From Clostridia bacterium (GTDB lineage: Bacteria; Bacillota; Clostridia; Christensenellales; QALW01), in the NCBI GenBank assembly GCA_017964345.1, contig JAGCSD010000052.1, forward strand, positions 1 through 11,010: a stretch of DNA of 11,010 nucleotides. Reading direction: 5' to 3'. The notes beneath the pieces were generated by a model. It did no database searches. It saw nothing but the letters and a program-made list of their open reading frames with translations, and was not told the DNA's origin. Of this stretch, positions 5,557 through 11,010 are shown piece after piece (within the stretch, counting starts at the first letter, position 1; every line of letters begins with the position of its first letter). The position numbers were made by a program, and so were the translations under genes.

Positions 5557-6671
5557 AGCGCGTCACCTCCGCAAACCTGCGTCACGATATCCGCGGCGGC
5601 AAGCGGCGGAATCCATTCGCGCTGCGCCGCGCGCATAGCCTCCGCCTGCGCCCGGTCATACGCCAACGTACGCGCCATCTCCAGCGCCTGTGCGCGGGAG
5701 CGCGCCGCGAAGGACAGTCCGTGCGAAGCGAAAAACGCGGCGTTCTTCGTTTCGCACCCCGGAATAGAGCCGTAATGCACAAGCGATGCGCCCGCAACCG
5801 CCGCTTCCGTACTGGACAGCCCGCCCGCCTTGGAAATCAGCACATCGCAGGCGTGCATATAGTCCGCTATGCGGTCGGTAAACGACACCGTGCGCAAAAG
5901 CGGCGTATCGCCGCAAGCGGCGCGCAGACGCTTCCGCATCGCCTCGTTGCGCCCGATCATCACCAGCGCCAACTCTCCTTGGCGTGAAGAGGAAACAAAA
6001 TCACGGCAGAGCTGTAACAAACGATCGTTTCCGATGCCGCCCGCCATCAACAGAAACACGGTGGCATCAAGAGGAATCTGTAATTCCGCCCGCGCCTGTG
6101 CGCGCGGTTTATCCTCATAAAACGCCCGGGACGCCGGAATGCCGCTGACAACGATCCTTTCGGGCTTCCACCCGCGCCGAATCAGCATATCCTTCGCCTC
6201 GCCGGCGGGCACAAACATCTTGTCCATGTCTGTTTCTTCAATGAACGGAGTACTCGTGTAATCCGTCAGCACGCCGTACGCCGGCACATCCAACTTTCCG
6301 CGTCTTTTCAGCGCGGTGAGAGCTTCCATACCGTAAAGGTGTGTTGCCACCGCGCACGTAAAACCGCCGGAGCGGATAAACGCGCCCAATTTATCCGCGT
6401 ACAGCGCGTTGGCAGCGTACACGGGGGACGGAAAGCGGTGCCACCGGCTGTATAGCGCGCCGGCGCCGTACACCAGCCCGAACGCGCGCGGTACCTTGCG
6501 AATCATGTTATTGTAGAGGGATGCAACCGTTGCCTGTGCGCGTATGCTGCGAAAAGATACAGGGTCCGCTGATTGATAAGGGATCCGTCTTCTTTCCATC
6601 TCTTCCGCAAGCGCCTGCGCGGCACGGTTGTGTCCCTCTCCCGTCGAACAGGACAGAAGCAGGACTTTCAT
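5553..6671 (-). CDS. UgtP/MGDG synthase-like glycolipid glycosyltransferase
   Basis: A 372-aa GT28-type glycosyltransferase with GT-B fold. The N-terminal half matches the MGDG-synthase domain: MKVLLLSCSTGEGHNRAA (1-18, the acceptor-side glycine loop), then VLTDYTS (134-140) and VSGIP (175-179). The C-terminal half carries GGIGN (211-215) and the nucleotide-sugar site CDVLISKAGGLSSTEAA (275-291). Relatives transfer glucose or galactose from the UDP-sugar to diacylglycerol at the inner membrane face, making glycolipids and the lipoteichoic acid anchor. The ATG at 6671 has AAAGAGG 8 nt upstream and a promoter at 6716-6744. Coupling to a PlsY-like acyltransferase supports a membrane-lipid role: one enzyme feeds the lipid backbone, the other adds the sugar. 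Sugar and processivity cannot be read from the sequence. Confidence 0.87.
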   Translation of the reverse strand: MKVLLLSCSTGEGHNRAAQALAEEMERRRIPYQSADPVSFRSIRAQATVASLYNNMIRKVPRAFGLVYGAGALYSRWHRFPSPVYAANALYADKLGAFIRSGGFTCAVATHLYGMEALTALKRRGKLDVPAYGVLTDYTSTPFIEETDMDKMFVPAGEAKDMLIRRGWKPERIVVSGIPASRAFYEDKPRAQARAELQIPLDATVFLLMAGGIGNDRLLQLCRDFVSSSRQGELALVMIGRNEAMRKRLRAACGDTPLLRTVSFTDRIADYMHACDVLISKAGGLSSTEAAVAGASLVHYGSIPGCETKNAAFFASHGLSFAARSRAQALEMARTLAYDRAQAEAMRAAQREWIPPLAAADIVTQVCGGDAL

Positions 6672-6715
6672 GGTTTTTACCTCTTTCGATAAGAATGATT
6701 TATAAGGACACTTTT

Positions 6716-6744
6716 ATTCTACCATATTCGCGCTTTTTCCGCAA
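6716..6744 (-). promoter_or_regulatory. Promoter of the glycosyltransferase-plsY-like operon
   Basis: On the minus strand, TTGCGG (6744-6739), a 17-bp spacer and TAGAAT (6721-6716), with TGG immediately before the -10 giving an extended -10. The leader to ATG 6671 is about 38 nt. Confidence 0.7.
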
Positions 6745-6789
6745 CCGCCCGTTTGAAGAAAAATACCGCTTTCTTTTTTGCGGATTGTT

Positions 6790-6798
6790 TGTTATAAT
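6790..6798 (+). promoter_or_regulatory. Extended -10 promoter of rbgA operon
   Basis: TG-T-TATAAT, a perfect extended -10, with no convincing -35 at the usual distance. It lies about 39 nt before the GTG start of rbgA. GAAAGGAG follows 8 nt before that start. It is back to back with the minus-strand promoter at 6716-6744. Confidence 0.7.
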
Positions 6799-6836
6799 AA
6801 ATAAGTAATACAACAGACAGGAAAGGAGCCGTCCGC

Positions 6837-7685
6837 GTGGGACAAAACGACCGACCGATCCACTGGTATCCGGGGCATATGGCAGCCGCCAGGCGAATGC
6901 TCACGGAAACCTTGCCGCTGGTGGATGTCATTTTAGAAGTACGTGACGCCCGCCTGCCGCGCGCCAGCGCGAATCCGGAACTGGCGCTTCTGAAAAAGCC
7001 CCGCTTGATTCTTCTGAATAAGGCGGACCTTGCCGATCCTGTCAAGACGGACGAGTGGCTGTCATATTTCCAAAAAACCGATCAGCCGGCTCTGGCGGTT
7101 TCGGCGCGCAACCTTCCCCGTGACCTGCCCGCCCGTGTCAACGCGCTGTTAACGGATAAAACGGCGGCGCTGGCGCAAAAAGGCGTTAATCGCACAATGC
7201 GCGCGCTCATCGCGGGCATCCCCAATTCCGGCAAGTCCACGCTTATCAACGCGATCGCCGGCACCGCGCGTACCAGAACGGGCGACAAGCCCGGCGTCAC
7301 ACGCGGCAAGCAATGGATCAAAACGCCCGCTCTCGATCTCTTGGATTCCCCCGGTCTGCTTTGGCCGCGCCTGGACGATCAGCACGGCGCTCGTCTTTTG
7401 GCGTTCTCCGGCGCAATCAACGACGAGATTTTAGATTTGGAGGAGCTGGCGCTCGACCTGATCGAACATCTGCGCGCGCTTTATCCCGATGCCCTTTCGG
7501 CACGCTATGGCATTACGCCGGGCGAAAAAGCAATAGATGATTTTGAAGCCGTTTGCCGCAAGCGCGGTTTCCTTTTGAAGAAAAACGAATGTGATTACGC
7601 CCGCGGCGCGCGCGTTCTGCTCGACGAATCGCGCGCGGGACTGCTCGGGCGCATTTCCTGGGAGGTGCCCGATGATCTCCTTTGA
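6837..7685 (+). CDS. rbgA: Ribosome biogenesis GTPase RbgA (YlqF)
   Basis: A 282-aa circularly permuted GTPase needed for a late step of 50S subunit assembly in Firmicutes. The permuted motif order is visible: NKAD (G4, 61-64), SARN (G5-like, 89-92), GIPNSGKST (G1 P-loop, 127-135), DKPGVTRG (G2, 150-157) and DSPG (G3, 170-173). The N-terminal IHWYPGHMAAA is typical of the family, and the C-terminal RNA-binding (ANTAR-like) region follows. Length matches the family. The start is GTG 6837, with AAAGGAG 8 nt upstream. Its end overlaps rnhB by 14 nt, the conserved rbgA-rnhB pairing of Gram-positive genomes. Confidence 0.96.
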   Translation: MGQNDRPIHWYPGHMAAARRMLTETLPLVDVILEVRDARLPRASANPELALLKKPRLILLNKADLADPVKTDEWLSYFQKTDQPALAVSARNLPRDLPARVNALLTDKTAALAQKGVNRTMRALIAGIPNSGKSTLINAIAGTARTRTGDKPGVTRGKQWIKTPALDLLDSPGLLWPRLDDQHGARLLAFSGAINDEILDLEELALDLIEHLRALYPDALSARYGITPGEKAIDDFEAVCRKRGFLLKKNECDYARGARVLLDESRAGLLGRISWEVPDDLL

Positions 7686-8259
7686 CCGCGAACGCGAACT
7701 GATCGCGCGGGGATTTTCCGCCGTGGCGGGCATCGACGAAGCCGGCCGCGGTCCGCTCGCCGGTCCGGTCGCCGCGGCGTGCGTGATCCTGGATCCGGCA
7801 AACATTCCCGCGGGAATCAACGATTCCAAAAAGCTCAGCGAAAAAAAGCGGGAAGCGCTTTTTGACGAGATCTGCGCTTCCGCGCGCGTTTCCTGCGTGC
7901 TGGTGGACGAGCAGACGATCGACCGCATCAACATTTTAGAGGCGACCAAGCGCGCCATGCGCGCCGCCGCGCGAGAGGTGAATCCCGATTTCTTACTGAT
8001 CGACGGCAATTTTACGCTTCATTTGATCGAACACGAACAGTCCGTCGTCGGAGGCGATGCACTGTTCCTGAGCATTGCGGCGGCGTCTATCGTCGCCAAG
8101 GTCACGCGGGATCGCCTGATGCGCGAATTGGACGCGCGTTATCCTGTCTACGGCTTCGCCAGGCACAAGGGATACGGCACGAAAGAGCATATTGAAAATA
8201 TCCGCGCGTACGGACCGTGCCCGTGCCACCGCGTCAGCTTTTTGAGGAACATCCTGTGA
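7672..8259 (+). CDS. rnhB: Ribonuclease HII
   Basis: A 195-aa enzyme that cleaves RNA in RNA-DNA hybrids and removes single misincorporated ribonucleotides. Catalytic residues are in place: DEAGRGPLAGP (22-32, Asp22 and Glu23), DGNF (Asp111) and GGDALFLSIAAASIVAKVTRD (128-148, Asp130). The later GFARHKGYGTKEH is also typical. I chose ATG 7672 because GGAGG lies 6 nt upstream; the longer frame from 7591 reads through rbgA coding sequence. The TGA overlaps the GTG of the next gene, so rbgA, rnhB and yraN are translationally coupled. Confidence 0.96.
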   Translation: MISFDRERELIARGFSAVAGIDEAGRGPLAGPVAAACVILDPANIPAGINDSKKLSEKKREALFDEICASARVSCVLVDEQTIDRINILEATKRAMRAAAREVNPDFLLIDGNFTLHLIEHEQSVVGGDALFLSIAAASIVAKVTRDRLMRELDARYPVYGFARHKGYGTKEHIENIRAYGPCPCHRVSFLRNIL

Positions 8260-8609
8260 ATACGAGGGCGCTGGGCGCATACGGCGAGGAGCTTGCCTGT
8301 CGGTATCTTGAGAAAAACGGGTGCGAGATCGCGGCGCGAAACTTTCACGCTTCGCGCGCGGCGGAGTTGGACATCGTGGCAAAAGAAAAGAATCTTCTGC
8401 TTTTTGTGGAGGTCAAAACACGGTTTTCTCCCGCCGCGGGGAGCGGCAGAGAAGCCGTAACGATCGCCAAGCAACGCCATATCCGCTATGCCGCCCAATA
8501 TTATATGATGCGGAACCGTCTGACGGATATACCATGTCGGTTCGACGTACTGGAGATTTCCCTTTGGGGCGATGCCCCGGAGATCGTGTGGCTGAAAAAC
8601 GCCTTTTAA
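8256..8609 (+). CDS. YraN family protein (UPF0102), nuclease-like
   Basis: A 117-aa protein of the widespread YraN/UPF0102 family, which has a restriction-endonuclease-like fold but no settled function; roles in DNA repair or recombination have been suggested. Family signature residues are visible: GAYGEELACRYL (7-18), AAELDIVA (35-42) and LLFVEVKTR (48-56), which together give the D-(E)xK-type nuclease core. The GTG start overlaps the rnhB TGA (GTGA) with TGAGGA 7 nt upstream; the frame from 8217 is an artefactual extension. Placement after rnhB is conserved in many bacteria. Confidence 0.9.
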   Translation: MNTRALGAYGEELACRYLEKNGCEIAARNFHASRAAELDIVAKEKNLLLFVEVKTRFSPAAGSGREAVTIAKQRHIRYAAQYYMMRNRLTDIPCRFDVLEISLWGDAPEIVWLKNAF

Positions 8610-8632
8610 TGTTTTCGGAAAGGATCGATTCT

Positions 8633-9475
8633 GTGAAAAAACTGATTGGTTCGGCGCTGATTCTTTTGATATTGCTCTCCCTGTGCGCCTGCGGAGGAAC
8701 GGATCAGCCGTTGAATGAAAACCTTTTGGTCAATCCCGGTTTTGAAAGCGAGATCGGCGGCAGTGTGACGGGCTGGACGCTTGAGAGATACGACGCAGCC
8801 GCTCCGGCGGACGACTGCGGCGTACTCGCAGCCTCCGACGCGCCGGAAGGACAAAACGTACTGTGCATCGACAGCCCCAACTATAACGACTCACGCTATA
8901 TTCAGAAGGTCGACGTGGTTCCCAACGCATATTACTGCTTCTCCGCCCGCGTCAAAGTCCTGGAGGCGGAACCGCGCGACGCGCAAAGCGGCGCCAATCT
9001 GTCGCTGATCCAAACCTACTGCGTCAGCGAATACCTGCTTCCCGCGGACCGGTGGCAGACGGTCGTTCTGTACGGCAAAACCGAAAGCGGTATGAAAGAA
9101 ACAACCGTTGCGCTAAGGCTTGGTTATTACAGCGCCGATTGCCGCGGCAAAGTCTGTTTTGACGATGTTTCCTTTACGCGCGTGGAAAAAAGCGCGATCC
9201 CGGAGGATGTGCCGATTCTCTCCATGGCACCGTTCACGTTTGAAAGCGCCGGCGAGGACGACAAGAACACGCCCACCGTCACCGGTATTGAAATCAACGT
9301 GCTGGTGCGCGCGGCGGCGTATTTTCTTCTGCTGCTTTTAGCGGGCTTTCTTCTGTTCCGACACACTCTTTCTTCCAAACTGTTTTATATTTTGTTTGCC
9401 GCGGCGCTTGTCATCCGGCTTGCCGCCTCCGTGCTGTATACCGGCTTTCAAGTGGACATCAACTGCTTTGCCTAG
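8633..9475 (+). CDS. 5' part of an interrupted GT-C glycosyltransferase: lipoprotein signal, CBM-like domain, two TM helices
   Basis: A 280-codon segment ending at an in-frame TAG (9473-9475). It opens with a signal peptide and lipobox-like LCAC (Cys20). A beta-sandwich domain resembling carbohydrate-binding module 4/9 follows (about 28-186): NLLVNPGFE, GWTLERYD, YIQKVDVVPNAYYCFSARV, DRWQTVVLYG and a closing CFDDVSF. Two transmembrane helices come next (about 223-243 and 248-268), ending in GFQVDINCFA. The Asp of VDINCF (275) matches the position of the catalytic Asp in the first outer loop of GT-C mannosyltransferases, whose motif normally continues into a Trp just after the TAG. I chose GTG 8633 for its AAAGGA 8 nt upstream; ATG 8609, overlapping the yraN stop, is the alternative. 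Alone, this fragment would be a membrane-tethered CBM without the transferase core. Confidence 0.7.
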   Translation: MKKLIGSALILLILLSLCACGGTDQPLNENLLVNPGFESEIGGSVTGWTLERYDAAAPADDCGVLAASDAPEGQNVLCIDSPNYNDSRYIQKVDVVPNAYYCFSARVKVLEAEPRDAQSGANLSLIQTYCVSEYLLPADRWQTVVLYGKTESGMKETTVALRLGYYSADCRGKVCFDDVSFTRVEKSAIPEDVPILSMAPFTFESAGEDDKNTPTVTGIEINVLVRAAAYFLLLLLAGFLLFRHTLSSKLFYILFAAALVIRLAASVLYTGFQVDINCFA

Positions 9476-9487
9476 TGGGGCGCGCGT

Positions 9488-11010
9488 ATGGCAAGCGAAG
9501 GACCGTTTCTGTTTTATACCGAAGACTCTTTCTGCGACTATCCGCCGCTGTACATGATGGTACTGGGACTTATATCCCTGCTCTCCGGGGGCGCGTCGCT
9601 CTCCTCCGGTTTCGGACTGATGCTTCTGAAGCTGCCCGCCGTGCTGGCAGACCTGCTCGGCGCCGTTCTGATCCGGCGGATCGTGTCCCGTCACGCCCGC
9701 GACCTTGCCGCGCCGCTGGCGGTATTATACGCTTTCTTGCCCACGGCGATCCTCAATTCCGCCGTGTGGGGACAGGTCGATTCGATCCTCGTCCTGTTCA
9801 TGCTCCTGACGTTTTATTTGGTCGATACCGACCGGTTTGCTCTTTCGATCCCCGTATTTTTCGTCGGACTGCTCTTAAAACCTCAAGCGATCCTGTTCGG
9901 GCCGATCCTGCTTCTTGCGGCGGCGCGCGAATTTACCGTGATCGGACAGGCGTTCCGTAAAAACTCAGCCGACGCGCGCAAGCGTCTTTGGAAAGGATTC
10001 GGCGCGCTTTTTGCCTCCTGCGCCGGCTTTTTACTGATCTCCTTTGTTCTGCGGAACGGGCAAAGTCCGCGGTGGCTTTTCGGCAAGTATTTTGAAGCCT
10101 ACGGCTCCTACAATTACGCCACGCTCAATTCCTTCGGACTGATGGGACTGCTTGGCGGTCAGTGGGCGAAAGCGGATCTGCTTTCGCCGCTCGGGGTTTC
10201 CTATTCGACGCTCGGGACGATCCTGCTTGCCGGCGTTCTTCTTACGGCGGTATTCCTCTATGTGCTTGCCGCCAAGCGGCAAAAAGGGTTGCCGGAAACC
10301 AAGTTTTTCTGGCTTCTGACCGCGTTTGTGCTGGCAGGCATCGTCACCGTGTCCACTCGCACGCACGAACGCTATCTCTTCCCGGTGATCGCGTTTTTGC
10401 TCGTTTCCTTTGCCTGCTGGCGCGACAAGCGCATGCTGTATCTCGCTTTCGGCTTTGCGCTGCTCAATTTCCTCAATACCGCCGTGGTGCTGTATGTATA
10501 TGAAACCTTAAAGCTCTATATGACGGCGCACGATTTGCTTTTCCTTGCCGGTTCGCTCGCCGTCACCCTGCTGTTTATCGGTTTGACCGTTGTGACGTTT
10601 CAGACGGCGCTTGGCAAGAAGCGCCCTGTAAAGGAGGCTTTGCCGATGAATGACCGCACCCGTGAGGGCGGCGGCGATAAACTCTCCGCTCTGCTGGCGC
10701 GGCGGCGTTTCCGTCTTCCGCGTATTACCTGGAAAGACCTTGTTATCTGCCTCGTCATCACCGCGCTCTACGCGGGCGCGGCGTTTTATGACTTAGGCGA
10801 TACGAAAGCGCCGCAGACGATGTGGCTGACCGACCGCGCCGCCTCGTCCGTTACGGCGGACTTGGGAACGGAAACGCGGGTGGACGCCGTCATGCTGAAT
10901 CTTGCCTCCACCGGCGGTACGCTGACCGTGGAGTATTCGTCAGACGGCGAACAGTTCACGCCCTATACCGAAAAAAACCTGCTTTCCGCCGATATCGATC
11001 GCTGGCAGAC
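9488..11010 (+). pseudogene. 3' part of the interrupted GT-C (Gpi18-like) glycosyltransferase, running off the window
   Basis: The same reading frame as the 5' part continues from the TAG without another stop to the window edge (512 codons). It has GT-C features: DYPPLYMMVL just after the break, NSAVWGQVDSI, LLLKPQAILFGPILL, RTHERYLFPVIAF and about eight to ten hydrophobic helices, like COG5542 mannosyltransferases that use polyprenyl-phosphate sugars outside the membrane. After a basic linker and another helix (LVICLVITALYAGAAFY) comes the start of a discoidin (F5/8 type C)-like domain: TDRAASSVTADLG, TLTVEYSSDGEQFTPY. ATG 9488 has only a weak GGGG upstream and would drop the catalytic loop Asp. 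The gene is therefore probably one protein broken by a nonsense codon, or read through; the given start is the first ATG after the stop and the 3' end is not seen. Confidence 0.72.

Noticed and set aside
8321-8632. Upstream extension of the GT-C frame back to 8321
   Set aside because: It overlaps yraN in another frame, has basic composition and no domain, and the ribosome binding site with GTG 8633 explains the start.
9473-9475. Genome-wide TAG reassignment or pyrrolysine
   Set aside because: The eleven other genes contain no in-frame TAG over roughly 2,700 codons, and nothing pyrrolysine-related is visible. Their stops are all TAA or TGA, but eleven is too few to mean anything.

Overview
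The window (about 57% GC by eye) looks like chromosomal DNA from a Gram-positive, clostridia-type Firmicute. The reasons are strong AGGAGG-type ribosome binding sites with TTG/GTG starts, sigma-A-like promoters, the rbgA-rnhB-yraN gene order, lipoprotein signal peptides, stand-alone ECF vitamin-transport S components, and a UgtP/MGDG-synthase-like glycosyltransferase. The lineage is inferred; there is no rRNA to fix it. Genes are packed tightly: the largest gap is about 165 bp, and I see no tRNA, rRNA, CRISPR, IS element or phage gene.

Layout. (1) 2-2588, minus strand: a three-gene envelope operon, DUF308/HdeD-like membrane protein -> BMP-family lipoprotein -> MscS-type channel, read from a consensus promoter (TTGACA-17 bp-TATAAT) at 2640-2668 with a palindrome over its -35 box. 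(2) 2695-4271, minus strand: a MocR-type regulator (GntR DNA-binding domain plus aminotransferase domain) coupled by a 4-nt overlap to bioY, the biotin S component. Divergent from it, 4363-4887 on the plus strand encodes a second ECF S component of unknown substrate. The shared control region holds two perfect 10-bp direct repeats, TGGTATGATA, exactly 50 bp apart. (3) 4930-6671, minus strand: a UgtP-like glycolipid glycosyltransferase followed by a divergent PlsY-like acyltransferase, converging on the ECF gene at a two-way terminator. (4) 6837-8609, plus strand: rbgA, rnhB and yraN with overlapping ends. (5) 8633 to the window edge, plus strand: one long reading frame for a CBM-GT-C (Gpi18-like)-discoidin membrane glycosyltransferase, cut by a single in-frame TAG at 9473-9475.

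The most interesting part is region 2. The MocR regulator has Gln in place of the PLP-binding Lys, and its whole C-terminal small subdomain is absent because bioY starts there. The operator-like repeats nevertheless contain ATACCA, the half-site I recall for GabR, another MocR protein. This suggests a regulator that still binds MocR-type DNA but no longer uses PLP, controlling two vitamin-uptake genes. The interrupted GT-C gene is the second point worth checking.
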